DNA of 64,000 nt. Origin: Mangrovimonas yunxiaonensis. GTDB lineage: Bacteria > Bacteroidota > Bacteroidia > Flavobacteriales > Flavobacteriaceae. The translations under genes were made by a program, and so were the position numbers. Of this stretch, positions 1 to 8,295 are shown one piece after another. The notes beneath the pieces were generated by a model. It had not been told where the DNA came from. It did no database searches and saw only the letters and a list, made by a program, of their open reading frames with translations. The number at the start of each line of letters is the position of its first letter. Position 1 is the first letter of the stretch. The stretch lies in assembly GCF_000733475.1 (NCBI RefSeq), contig NZ_JPFK01000007.1, positions 306,501-370,500 of the forward strand, in the 5' to 3' direction.

Positions 1-12
1 AATAAATCAAAA

Positions 13-1095
13 ATGATGCAAGAAAACTACTATGCTATTTTAATGGCAGGCGGTGTAGGATCGCGATTTTGGCCTGTAAGCACCCAAAGTTACCCCAAGC
101 AATTTCACGATATGTTGGGAACAGGGGAAACGCTTATTCAAAAAACCTTCAATAGGCTAAGCAAACGCATTCCTAAAGAGCAGATTCTTATATTAACCAA
201 CGCCCAATATAACGATTTGGTTCTAGAGCAACTCCCCGAAATTACCCAGCAGCAAGTAGTCTTGGAGCCGGCCATGAGAAATACGGCGCCTTGCATTTTA
301 TATGCAGCCCTTAAAATACAGAAAGAAAATCCAGAGGCCCTTATGGTAGTTGCTCCAAGCGACCATTGGATTGAAGACGAACAGGCATTTTTAAACAATG
401 TAGAGGAGGCCTTTAGGTTTTGTGCTGAAAATGATGCCTTAATGACTCTAGGTATTCAGCCCACCTTCCCCAACACCGGCTATGGTTATATAGAATATGA
501 CAGCGCGTCTGATGCAGCCATAAAACCAGTTAGCCAGTTTCGTGAAAAACCAGACTATCAAACAGCTAAAGCCTTTATAGCGCAAGGAAACTTTTTGTGG
601 AATGCAGGTATTTTTATGTGGAGTGTTAAAAGTGTGATTTCAGCCTTTAAGGCCAATCAACCAGCACTTTTTGAGCTTTTTAATAGCGGTTACGATTCGT
701 ATAATACCGATCGCGAGCGAGCATTCATATTGGAGAATTATGCTAAGGCAGAAAACATTTCGGTGGATTATGCCTTAATGGAAAAGAGCAATAATGTATT
801 TGTGTTACCGGCTCATTTCGACTGGAACGACCTCGGAACCTGGGGAAGCCTTTACGATAAGCTAGATAAAGATGCACAGAACAATGCTGTGGTTAACGCC
901 CAGGTGCTTGCCAAGGAGGCTTCGGGAAACATGATTAGAACAAGCAATAACAAGGTTGTGGTAGTCGACGGGCTTAATGATTATATAATTGTTGATAAAG
1001 ACGAAGTTTTGCTTATCTTTCCTAAAACAAAAGAGCAAGATATTAAACAAGTGCTTCAACAGGTGAAGGATACCTTTGGAGAACACTACGGGTAA
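13..1095 (+). CDS. manC: Mannose-1-phosphate guanylyltransferase (GDP-mannose pyrophosphorylase)
   Basis: Predicted to transfer GMP from GTP to mannose-1-phosphate, giving GDP-mannose for surface polysaccharide and glycan synthesis in the cytosol. The N-terminus carries the nucleotidyltransferase signature GGVGSRFWP at residues 13-21, followed by YPKQF. A FREKP segment near residue 175 matches the sugar-phosphate-binding loop. At 360 residues it is the short form and lacks the C-terminal phosphomannose-isomerase cupin of bifunctional ManC proteins. Two ATG codons occur in tandem at 13 and 16, so either could start. The stop is directly followed by the ATG of the DUF389 gene, which suggests co-transcription. 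The promoter lies outside the window. The family is clear; the symbol follows general usage. Confidence 0.9.
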   Translation: MMQENYYAILMAGGVGSRFWPVSTQSYPKQFHDMLGTGETLIQKTFNRLSKRIPKEQILILTNAQYNDLVLEQLPEITQQQVVLEPAMRNTAPCILYAALKIQKENPEALMVVAPSDHWIEDEQAFLNNVEEAFRFCAENDALMTLGIQPTFPNTGYGYIEYDSASDAAIKPVSQFREKPDYQTAKAFIAQGNFLWNAGIFMWSVKSVISAFKANQPALFELFNSGYDSYNTDRERAFILENYAKAENISVDYALMEKSNNVFVLPAHFDWNDLGTWGSLYDKLDKDAQNNAVVNAQVLAKEASGNMIRTSNNKVVVVDGLNDYIIVDKDEVLLIFPKTKEQDIKQVLQQVKDTFGEHYG

Positions 1096-2565
1096 ATGCC
1101 TATGGAAGAAAATAAATTTAACTTTAACGAAGAAGAAAAGGTTAAAGATCAAAAAGTTGAAGCCTCTAAAAAGGCGGTAAAACAAGATGCCAAAGGGCTC
1201 TTGCAAAGTGTTAAGACCTTTTTAAACGAATTGCTCGATTTTAGAGACGATACCGATAGAGATGCCACCATAGAAGCCATTAAAAACGATATTTCCTTTC
1301 AGGGGGCAACCGCGTGGATTTTAATCTGTTCTATTTTTGTCGCTTCTATTGGGTTAAACGCAAATTCTACAGCAGTTGTTATTGGTGCCATGTTAATTTC
1401 GCCCTTAATGGGTCCCATTTTAGGGGTGGGCATGTCTATTGCCATTAATGATGTCGATACGCTAAAGAAGTCGTTAATTAACTTGGCTACTATGATTGTG
1501 CTAAGTTTGCTAACCGCTTTTTTGTTTTTTTACCTGTTTCCCTTAAGAGAAGATACCTCAGAGCTTTTAGGAAGAACACAGCCAGACATTAGGGACGTTT
1601 TAATTGCCTTTTTTGGGGGCTTGGCCTTAATTATTGCCAGAACAAAACGAGGCACCATCGCTTCGGTAATTTTTGGTGTAGCCATTGCAACCGCATTAAT
1701 GCCACCTTTGTGTACGGCAGGTTATGGTTTGGCCCAAGGAAATTGGGAGTACTTTAATGGCGCCATGTACTTGTTTACCATAAACACCATTTTTATTGCC
1801 TTAGCCACATTTTTGGTGTTAAAGTTATTGCGTTTTCCTATGCTTAGGTATGCCAACTCCAAAAGGCGCAGAATGATTTCTAGAATAGCAACTACACTGG
1901 CTATTGTTGTTATGATTCCTGCAATTTGGACGTTTTTAAGTGTTTTGCGTCAAAATAATTTTGAACGCGATGCCCAAAATTTTATAGAAAAGGAAATAGA
2001 TGCTTTGCCTCACGCCGATTTCATTAAAAAAAATGCATCCTATAAATATGTCGATGCCGAAAACTCGGTAATAGAGCTCAATACATTTGGGTTAGATGAA
2101 ATTCCAGAATCGACCATTGCAGTACTTCAGGACAGGCTTAACGAGTACAGCTCTTGTAAAAATACGGTTTTAAAAGTAAATCAGAACAAGTCAAAAAACC
2201 TAGACCATTTAAGGTATATGGAGCAAATACGCTATCGGGATTCTTTAGACTTGCTTTCCCAAAGCCAACGTATTGTTTTCTTAGAAAACCGCTTAAAGAA
2301 ACTGGAAAAGTTAGAGCGCAATTTAATTCCGTTCGAGGAGTTTACTAAAGAAGTGAACATTAATTACGAGGCTATTAAGCACATTTCGTTTTCTAACGTT
2401 ATTGCGTCTAATTTTAAGAAAATGGATACTTTAACTGTATTTACGGTAGAATGGGATAAGGCGTTAATTGCCAAAGAGCAAATTCCGAGAAAACAAAAAC
2501 AGCTGGAAGACTGGTTAAAAGTTAAGTACAACCTGGATAGCATGCAGGTAAAAAGCCAGTACTAG
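1096..2565 (+). CDS. DUF389 family membrane protein (TIGR00341-like)
   Basis: Integral membrane protein of unknown biochemical role. An acidic, lysine-rich cytosolic N-terminus of about 70 residues precedes a cluster of hydrophobic segments (about residues 70-240, plus one near 265-285) containing GAMLISPLMGPILGVG, the recognisable core of the DUF389 family. The C-terminal 200 residues are soluble and charged, with heptad-like stretches around residues 390-430, and could be a coiled-coil or periplasmic domain. It starts immediately after the manC stop with no spacer, so translational coupling is likely. An in-frame ATG two codons later is an alternative start. It converges with the ABC ATPase gene, leaving only 7 bp between the stops. 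Confidence 0.8.
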   Translation: MPMEENKFNFNEEEKVKDQKVEASKKAVKQDAKGLLQSVKTFLNELLDFRDDTDRDATIEAIKNDISFQGATAWILICSIFVASIGLNANSTAVVIGAMLISPLMGPILGVGMSIAINDVDTLKKSLINLATMIVLSLLTAFLFFYLFPLREDTSELLGRTQPDIRDVLIAFFGGLALIIARTKRGTIASVIFGVAIATALMPPLCTAGYGLAQGNWEYFNGAMYLFTINTIFIALATFLVLKLLRFPMLRYANSKRRRMISRIATTLAIVVMIPAIWTFLSVLRQNNFERDAQNFIEKEIDALPHADFIKKNASYKYVDAENSVIELNTFGLDEIPESTIAVLQDRLNEYSSCKNTVLKVNQNKSKNLDHLRYMEQIRYRDSLDLLSQSQRIVFLENRLKKLEKLERNLIPFEEFTKEVNINYEAIKHISFSNVIASNFKKMDTLTVFTVEWDKALIAKEQIPRKQKQLEDWLKVKYNLDSMQVKSQY

Positions 2566-2572
2566 AAAACCA

Positions 2573-3343
2573 CTAACTTTCGTTTTCCTCTAGGTACATT
2601 TTACGAACTTTTTTAAAGAGTTCAGACGAGTAAACAAAATTGGTTACCGCTTCGTTATCGGTTTTAAAGATGGTTTCTTTACTGCCTTCCCAGGCTTTTT
2701 TACCGTCTTTTAAGAAAACGATTTTCTCGCCAATTTCCATAACCGAGTTCATATCGTGCGAGTTTATAACCGTGGTAATATTGTATTCTTCGGTAATTTC
2801 CTGGATGAGGTTGTCTATAACAATAGCTGTTTTGGGATCTAAGCCAGAGTTGGGCTCGTCGCAAAAAAGGTATTTAGGCTTGTTAACAATAGCACGCGCA
2901 ATGGCCACGCGTTTCTGCATCCCTCCCGAGGCCTCGCTGGGCATTTTGTAATGGGCATCGGCAAGGTTTACGCGTTTTAAAACAAAGTTAACGCGGTCTT
3001 CCATTTCGCTTTTGCTTTGTTTGGTAAACATTCTTAATGGGAACATGACATTTTCGGCAATGGTCATAGAGTCGAACAAAGCACTTCCTTGAAAGACCAT
3101 GCCTATTTTAGAACGGATGTTCCTTTTTTCATCGGCATTTAACTGCCCAAAGATTTTTCCATCGTAAGAAATACTGCCTTGTTCATAATCGAAGAGGCCG
3201 AGCAGGCATTTTAAAAATACCGTTTTTCCAGAGCCACTTTGCCCAATTACCATACTGGTTTTGCCTTTTTTGAAGGTGGTAGATATATCCTTTAAAATAT
3301 GCACATCGCCAAACGATTTGTGTAGGCCTTTAACTTCTATCAT
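2573..3343 (-). CDS. ABC transporter ATP-binding protein, MlaF-type
   Basis: ATPase subunit of an Mla-like lipid transporter that moves phospholipids between the membranes to maintain outer-membrane asymmetry. The Walker A motif is GQSGSGKT, the ABC signature SGGMQKR and the Walker B region FCDEPNSGLDP. The start is placed at MIEVKG. The open frame continues 20 codons upstream, but that extension overlaps the permease gene and does not resemble the family. The chosen ATG overlaps the permease stop in a TAATG junction, typical of coupled translation. The usual third component, an MlaD/MCE substrate-binding gene, is not adjacent and may lie elsewhere. Naming the pair Mla-like rather than another MCE importer is inference from family similarity. 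Confidence 0.87.
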   Translation of the reverse strand: MIEVKGLHKSFGDVHILKDISTTFKKGKTSMVIGQSGSGKTVFLKCLLGLFDYEQGSISYDGKIFGQLNADEKRNIRSKIGMVFQGSALFDSMTIAENVMFPLRMFTKQSKSEMEDRVNFVLKRVNLADAHYKMPSEASGGMQKRVAIARAIVNKPKYLFCDEPNSGLDPKTAIVIDNLIQEITEEYNITTVINSHDMNSVMEIGEKIVFLKDGKKAWEGSKETIFKTDNEAVTNFVYSSELFKKVRKMYLEENES

Positions 3344-4080
3344 TAGCTTAGTAGTAATTGAGTTATTATGTAGTTTAATAGAATGATGGCAACACTGGTC
3401 CAAACAAATGCTGTGGTGCTGGCCTTACCAACTTCTAGGGCGCCGCCTTTCATGAAAAATCCATAAAACGAGGGCACTGTAGCAAGTACAAAAGCAAAAA
3501 CAATGGTTTTTATAAAGGCATAAGTAATATGAAACGGAATAAAATCTAATTGTACCCCGGTTACATAATCTTCCAATGTGCTAAAACCACCATAAATACA
3601 GGCAGCCATACCTCCTAAAATGCCTAAAAACATAGCAATGGAAATGACAAAAGGGTAAAGCATAAGGGCGATAAACTTAGGAAAAACCAAGTAGTTTATG
3701 GCATTTATACCCATAACTTCCAAAGCATCGATCTGCTCGGTAACACGCATGGTACCTATACTAGAGGTAATAAACGAGCCCACTTTACCTGCCATAATAA
3801 TAGAGATAAAGGTTGGAGCGAATTCTAAAATTACCGATTGCCTAGTGGCAAATCCCACCAAGTACTTCGGAATTAAGGGGTTGCTTATGTTTAAAGCTGT
3901 TTGAATGGTTACTACTCCGCCAACAAAAAATGAAATGAATGCCACGATACCAAACGAGCCAATAATTAAATCGTCTATATCCTTTAAAATAAGCCCTTTC
4001 ATTACAGACCATTTTGTGGGTTTCCTAAACATGTCTTTAACCATGATAAAGTAGGCGCCAATATTGTGAAAGTATGTCAT
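3343..4080 (-). CDS. MlaE-type ABC transporter permease
   Basis: Inner-membrane permease of the MlaE/YrbE family (245 residues), partner of the ATPase encoded immediately downstream. Several long hydrophobic segments are visible, with the typical central stretch of small and charged residues (IIMAGKVGSFITSSIGTMRVTEQIDALEVMGIN, shown here only as a landmark around residues 90-125) that forms the coupling region with the ATPase in this family. Length is normal. Its TAA overlaps the ATPase ATG. Only about 110 bp separates it from the divergent phosphatase gene, so the two may share a promoter region, although no clear -7 box was seen on the minus strand. Confidence 0.88.
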   Translation of the reverse strand: MTYFHNIGAYFIMVKDMFRKPTKWSVMKGLILKDIDDLIIGSFGIVAFISFFVGGVVTIQTALNISNPLIPKYLVGFATRQSVILEFAPTFISIIMAGKVGSFITSSIGTMRVTEQIDALEVMGINAINYLVFPKFIALMLYPFVISIAMFLGILGGMAACIYGGFSTLEDYVTGVQLDFIPFHITYAFIKTIVFAFVLATVPSFYGFFMKGGALEVGKASTTAFVWTSVAIILLNYIITQLLLS

Positions 4081-4158
4081 AGTTTTTTTGTTACCGCTAA
4101 TGTATAAAATCTGTGGTTTTTTTAACCTTAAATTTAAATTAAGATATTTAAAAAGATG

Positions 4159-4166
4159 TACTTTTG
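4159..4166 (+). promoter_or_regulatory. -7 box (TACTTTTG) before the PafA-like gene
   Basis: The sequence TACTTTTG fits the Bacteroidota TAnnTTTG -7 element. It would start the transcript roughly 15-20 nt before the ATG at 4191. No good TTG element lies 19 nt upstream, so the call rests on the -7 box alone. Confidence 0.4.
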
Positions 4167-4190
4167 ATACTTTTAAGTAAAGTAAATACC

Positions 4191-5825
4191 ATGAAAAACC
4201 TTATTTGTCTTTCTTTTGTATTATTCGCCACTTTGGCAATACAGGCACAGCAAAACAACAATAACAATAACCCTAAGTTGGTTGTGGGTATTGTTGTGGA
4301 CCAAATGCGCTACGACTATTTAACAAGATTTGAAGACCGCTATGGCGATGGCGGCTTTAACCGCATGGTTAAAGAAGGGTTTAATTGTAAGAACAACCAT
4401 TTTAACTACATCCCGACCTATACGGGACCAGGGCATGCTTCGGTTTTTACGGGAACAACACCTAAAAATCATGGCATTATAGCCAACAATTGGTACGATA
4501 AAGACCTAAAACAAAGTGTGTATTGCGCTGGCGATACTGTAGTAAATTCGGTGGGAACGGCTTCCGATGCAGGAAAAATGTCGCCACACCGTATGAAAAC
4601 CACAACATTTTCTGATGAAAACAAGCTTTTCACGCAAATGCGCGGAAAAACCATTGGTATTGCCATAAAAGATAGGGGAGCTATCTTGCCCGCCGGTCAC
4701 ACCGCAGATGCCGCATATTGGTTTCATGGAAAAGATGAAGGGAAGTGGATTAGCAGTACGTTTTACATGAACCAGCTTCCTAAATGGGTGGTAGACTTTA
4801 ACCGCTCTAAACAAGCTGCTTCGTATTTAAAAGTTTGGGATACGTATTACGATATTGATACCTATGTTGAAAGTGGTGCAGACCTAAATGCTTACGAAAG
4901 AGGGTTTAAAGGAAAAGAAACCGCAACGTTCCCATACGATTTAAAAGTACTTCAAAAAGACAACAAAGGGTTCGATATCTTAAAAACCACAGCTTACGGA
5001 AACAGCCTAACGGCAGATTTCGCCATAGCAGCCATAGATGGCGAGCAACTAGGCCAAGATAACATTACCGATGTTTTAACGGTAAGTTTTTCCAGCACCG
5101 ATTATGTGGGGCATAATTTTGGAGTGAATTCAAAAGAAATCCAAGATACTTACATCCGTTTGGATAAGGATATAGAGCGTTTGCTAAATAAGTTAGATGC
5201 GACTGTGGGTGCTGGAAATTACACTGCATTTTTAACGGCAGATCACGGTGCGGTTAATGTGCCGGCTTACTTGCACGACCACGATGTGCCGGCAGGATAT
5301 TTAAACCAATCTGAAACCAAAGCGAAGTTTACGGCGTTTATGGAACAAGCGTTTGGAGCAACAGATCTGGTAGAGAATGTTAGCAACAATCAGATTTTTC
5401 TGAACAGAAAAAAAATAGCCTCGCTAGGCCTCGATTTAACACAGGTGCAAAACGCCATTGTAAACGAGATAATTAATTACAATCATGTTTACAAGGCCTA
5501 TACAGCAACAACCATGGCCTCTGTAGCTTTCGAGTCTGGTGTAGAATCTTTTTTACAAAAAGGGTTTAACCAAAAACGTTCTGGCGATGTTTTGGTTGTT
5601 TACGATCCCGCCCATATTTCGTACAGCAAAACGGGATCTACCCATGGTTCTGGATTTAATTACGATACGCATGTGCCATTGGTGTTCTTTGGTAAAGGCA
5701 TAAAACAAGGCGAAACCCTAGAAAAAACAGTAATTCCAGATATTGTACCTACCATTTCGGCTTTATTGGGCATTAGTTTTCCTAATGGCGCAACTGGGAG
5801 GCCTTTGGAGTTTGTAATGGATTAA
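4191..5825 (+). CDS. PafA-like alkaline phosphatase / phosphodiesterase, secreted
   Basis: Periplasmic or secreted metallophosphatase of the alkaline-phosphatase superfamily, resembling flavobacterial PafA, which releases phosphate from organic esters. A Sec signal peptide (MKNLICLSFVLFATLAIQA) precedes an asparagine-rich linker. The nucleophile motif is TYTGPGHAS, the metal-binding Asp appears in VVDQMRYDY, a conserved NNW follows about 20 residues after the nucleophile, and KDRGAILP carries the Lys and Arg that bind phosphate in PafA. LTADHGAV and a late GSTHGSGFNYD supply metal ligands. Start at 4191 gives a proper signal peptide; a TTG 27 nt upstream is rejected because it would put charged residues ahead of it. 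The length of 544 residues matches PafA. No Pho-box-like site was seen. Confidence 0.88.
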   Translation: MKNLICLSFVLFATLAIQAQQNNNNNNPKLVVGIVVDQMRYDYLTRFEDRYGDGGFNRMVKEGFNCKNNHFNYIPTYTGPGHASVFTGTTPKNHGIIANNWYDKDLKQSVYCAGDTVVNSVGTASDAGKMSPHRMKTTTFSDENKLFTQMRGKTIGIAIKDRGAILPAGHTADAAYWFHGKDEGKWISSTFYMNQLPKWVVDFNRSKQAASYLKVWDTYYDIDTYVESGADLNAYERGFKGKETATFPYDLKVLQKDNKGFDILKTTAYGNSLTADFAIAAIDGEQLGQDNITDVLTVSFSSTDYVGHNFGVNSKEIQDTYIRLDKDIERLLNKLDATVGAGNYTAFLTADHGAVNVPAYLHDHDVPAGYLNQSETKAKFTAFMEQAFGATDLVENVSNNQIFLNRKKIASLGLDLTQVQNAIVNEIINYNHVYKAYTATTMASVAFESGVESFLQKGFNQKRSGDVLVVYDPAHISYSKTGSTHGSGFNYDTHVPLVFFGKGIKQGETLEKTVIPDIVPTISALLGISFPNGATGRPLEFVMD

Positions 5826-5837
5826 AAGAAAGGTGGG

Positions 5838-6104
5838 TTATTTTCGGTAAAGAAAGTAATTGTTAACCAAGTCGATATAAATTTGTTTGGCTTCTTCCTG
5901 CGATACATTTTTAACTTGAAATAACGCATTGGTTTTAAACGCATTTATAATAGCCTTCCTGCTTTTAGGTTGGCTATAATCGTTTGTAGCCCTTTTGTAA
6001 TAGGCGTAAAGGCGCAAGAGGAAATCTGCTGGGAAAGGCTCGTGGTGGTTGTTTATCCTTTCTACAGCGTCCTTAAAGGCTATATTTAATTCTTCTGAAG
6101 TCAT
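5838..6104 (-). CDS. Acyl-CoA-binding protein (ACBP)
   Basis: Small cytosolic four-helix protein (88 residues) that binds medium- and long-chain acyl-CoA esters. The sequence fits the ACBP family in length and in the central YAYYKRAT motif, in which tyrosine and lysine contact the CoA moiety. It lies 4 bp after psd, at the end of the LUD-cdsA-psd run on the minus strand. A role as acyl-CoA carrier for phospholipid synthesis fits this context, but that is inference. It converges with the phosphatase gene without a visible terminator in the 12-bp gap. Confidence 0.88.
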   Translation of the reverse strand: MTSEELNIAFKDAVERINNHHEPFPADFLLRLYAYYKRATNDYSQPKSRKAIINAFKTNALFQVKNVSQEEAKQIYIDLVNNYFLYRK

Positions 6105-6108
6105 TTAT

Positions 6109-6759
6109 TTATCGCTCTGCAATAACGGTTTCTCCGCCTCGTACTTTTTGATTGAGTTGTACCTTAATATTACTGTCTAAAGGAAGAAACAAATCAACCC
6201 TAGATCCAAATTTTATAAAGCCAGAATCGCTTCCTTGTTTAACAGATTGGCCAGCCTCGGCATAATTTACAATACGCTTGGCCAAGGCTCCGGCAATTTG
6301 CCTGTGCAGTACCTTGCCAAAGTGTGAGTTTTCTACAACCACAGTTGTACGTTCGTTTTCTTCGCTAGATTTTGGGTGCCAAGCCACTAAAAATTTGCCC
6401 GGGTGGTATTTGCTAAAAACAACATTGCCCCCAATAGGATAACGGGTAACATGCACGTTAATAGGCGACATAAACACACTTACCTGAATTCTTTTATCCT
6501 GAAAGAACTCTTTTTCTTCAACCTCTTCAATAGCAACAACTTTCCCGTCAACAGGCGAAATGGCTTGCGATTCGTTAAGGTGGGTGTGTCTTTTGGGGTT
6601 TCTAAAAAACTGAAGGATGAGTATAAAAAAGACTAAAATGGCAACCATTAACAAGGTGCGTAACCAGGTAGTTGCAACAAAATAATCGATAAGCAAAACA
6701 CTTATGGCTACAAAAAAAGTAGCGCCTAATATAATTTTATGACCTTCTTTATGAAACAT
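6109..6759 (-). CDS. psd: Phosphatidylserine decarboxylase
   Basis: Converts phosphatidylserine to phosphatidylethanolamine at the inner membrane. This is the short (216-residue) form. Two hydrophobic segments occur at residues 8-50, and the FGSR motif near residue 186 is where self-cleavage at Ser makes the alpha chain with its pyruvoyl group. SPVDGKVV and NVHVTRYPIGG are family landmarks. It overlaps cdsA by 11 bp and is followed after 4 bp by the acyl-CoA-binding protein gene, so the three are surely co-transcribed. No pssA lies beside it here; phosphatidylserine synthase must be elsewhere. Confidence 0.93.
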   Translation of the reverse strand: MFHKEGHKIILGATFFVAISVLLIDYFVATTWLRTLLMVAILVFFILILQFFRNPKRHTHLNESQAISPVDGKVVAIEEVEEKEFFQDKRIQVSVFMSPINVHVTRYPIGGNVVFSKYHPGKFLVAWHPKSSEENERTTVVVENSHFGKVLHRQIAGALAKRIVNYAEAGQSVKQGSDSGFIKFGSRVDLFLPLDSNIKVQLNQKVRGGETVIAER

Positions 6760-7570
6760 AGTTCAAGAGTTGTAAATACAAAAATACAAATGGAGCGGCA
6801 AATATAATACTATCCAGCCTATCTAAAAGGCCGCCGTGCCCAGGCATAATACCGCCACTATCTTTTACTTGGGCTTGACGCTTAAACTTAGATTCGATTA
6901 AATCGCCCAGTGTGCCAAACACGCTAATAATTATGGCGAGCACTAGCCAATTGTTAAAGTTTAAAGTGTGTGTAAAGGTAGCGATAAAATAGCTTGCAAT
7001 GGTAGAAAAAAATAGCCCACCTAAAAAGCCTTCAACAGTTTTTTTAGGAGACACTTTTTCGAATAGCTTTTGCTTGCCAAATTTTTTACCTACTAAAAAG
7101 GCAAAGGTGTCATTGGTCCAGACAAGAATAAAGGCCCCTAATAGCAAAAAAGGGTTGTATTCTTCGTGGAATTTTGCAATTAAGATTAAAAACACAAAGC
7201 TACTAGACAAATAAAATGTTGTAATAATAAACCGTTTGGATATAAATAGCGGAATGTGTTTTTGGGTAAATAAATCCTTAATAAGGATTAACTGTACAAA
7301 AATCGTAAGGACGAGTAGGATTTGTGTGGCCTCTTTAAGCCCGTAATTAGAGTTCATAACAAACTGCCAATAGCCAAAAACAAAGTACAGCAGTGTAAAG
7401 ATTATATAGGGGATAAAAGAGTTGTAGTTTATAAGTTTTTTAAACTCTGAGATGGCAATGATACCAAACACAAAAAACACAACAATTAAGGCATGTACAT
7501 TAAACATGGCCGCCATTAAAAGTAAAATGTACAGCAACCCAGAGAACGATCTAACAAAAATTTCCTTCAT
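6749..7570 (-). CDS. cdsA: Phosphatidate cytidylyltransferase (CDP-diacylglycerol synthase)
   Basis: Makes CDP-diacylglycerol from CTP and phosphatidic acid, the branch-point precursor of phospholipids. A multi-spanning membrane protein of 273 residues. The C-terminal half holds the family signature: SPKKTVEGFLGG near residue 165, then GDLIESKFKRQAQVKDSG, and finally PGHGGLLDRLDS, whose Asp residues bind metal and nucleotide. It starts 2 bp after the LUD gene stop and overlaps psd at its end. The position within a lipid operon supports the call. Confidence 0.93.
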   Translation of the reverse strand: MKEIFVRSFSGLLYILLLMAAMFNVHALIVVFFVFGIIAISEFKKLINYNSFIPYIIFTLLYFVFGYWQFVMNSNYGLKEATQILLVLTIFVQLILIKDLFTQKHIPLFISKRFIITTFYLSSSFVFLILIAKFHEEYNPFLLLGAFILVWTNDTFAFLVGKKFGKQKLFEKVSPKKTVEGFLGGLFFSTIASYFIATFTHTLNFNNWLVLAIIISVFGTLGDLIESKFKRQAQVKDSGGIMPGHGGLLDRLDSIIFAAPFVFLYLQLLNYVS

Positions 7571-7572
7571 GT

Positions 7573-8190
7573 TTAAAGATCTTCTAACAGTAAAAGGTAT
7601 AGGTTTTTAGAGCTGCTCCCATAACTCATAAAGTCTTTTTCTTCGACGGTTTTTTCTGGTTTAAAGTGTTTAATGGTTGTAATGTTAGTTGGTATTTTTT
7701 TCTTGTTTTTAGATTTAATGCCTCTTAGGCCTTCGCCAATATTCTCGACAATTTGACTTGTGGTGGCAAAAACAACAAAATGATCGGGAAGTTCTTTTAA
7801 TTTTTTTTCTGCAATTTGGTTAGAAGAGATAAGCAACGAACCGTCATCGCCAATTAGGTGCTCGCAAGTGGTTAAAAAGAAAGCAGCATCCTGTGCTTTG
7901 TTGGCCAGATTTAAACCAAAGTCTTTAAAGCGGTCTTTTAGGTTGTTATCTATAATTAGGGCTAAACTGTCCTGCCAAGCGTTTTCAATAATAATATTGT
8001 TTAAACTATCGTAAATTTCATCTAGGTTTTCGCAATACAGAAATTTGCCGCCATTGGCTTTGAAATTTATGGTAAACCTCTCGTCGATGGGGAGTTTAAT
8101 TTCTGGCATGTACTTGCTCCTTTCCTCTGATTTTATGGTTTCTTCTGATTTATCAGATTTGGAGCCAAAAAGTTTTCTAAATAGACTCAT
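7573..8190 (-). CDS. LUD-domain protein (LutC/YkgG-like)
   Basis: Cytosolic protein of 205 residues resembling the LUD (lactate utilisation) domain family. A lysine- and serine-rich N-terminus of about 35 residues is followed by the alpha/beta domain, with TCEHLIGDDGSLL near residue 110 and a late SQIVENIGEGLRGI segment. The lutA and lutB partners are absent. Instead it heads the cdsA-psd-ACBP run, so lactate oxidation is unlikely to be its job here; its real function is unknown. A -7 box at 8219-8226 probably drives the operon. Confidence 0.72.
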   Translation of the reverse strand: MSLFRKLFGSKSDKSEETIKSEERSKYMPEIKLPIDERFTINFKANGGKFLYCENLDEIYDSLNNIIIENAWQDSLALIIDNNLKDRFKDFGLNLANKAQDAAFFLTTCEHLIGDDGSLLISSNQIAEKKLKELPDHFVVFATTSQIVENIGEGLRGIKSKNKKKIPTNITTIKHFKPEKTVEEKDFMSYGSSSKNLYLLLLEDL

Positions 8191-8218
8191 TTACTATGTA
8201 CCTGTTAAGGGCGTTTTT

Positions 8219-8226
8219 CAAATATA
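8219..8226 (-). promoter_or_regulatory. -7 box (TATATTTG) of the LUD-cdsA-psd-ACBP operon
   Basis: Read on the minus strand the sequence is TATATTTG, an exact match to TAnnTTTG, about 28 nt upstream of the LUD start. Its first bases are the last bases of the T-run of the ftsH terminator hairpin. No convincing TTG sits 19 nt upstream. Confidence 0.55.
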
Positions 8227-8265
8227 AAAAATCTTAAATTAACAGTTAAGTCAATTTAAGATTTT
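8226..8265 (-). terminator. Terminator after ftsH
   Basis: The arms 8226-8239 and 8252-8265 form a perfect 14-bp AT-rich stem around a 12-nt loop. On the minus strand a T-run follows and runs into the TATATTTG box of the next operon. The stem is weak in G and C but long. It lies 30 bp after the ftsH stop. Confidence 0.6.
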
Positions 8266-8295
8266 TGATGGTATTAAAGGTAAATTGGAACGGAA

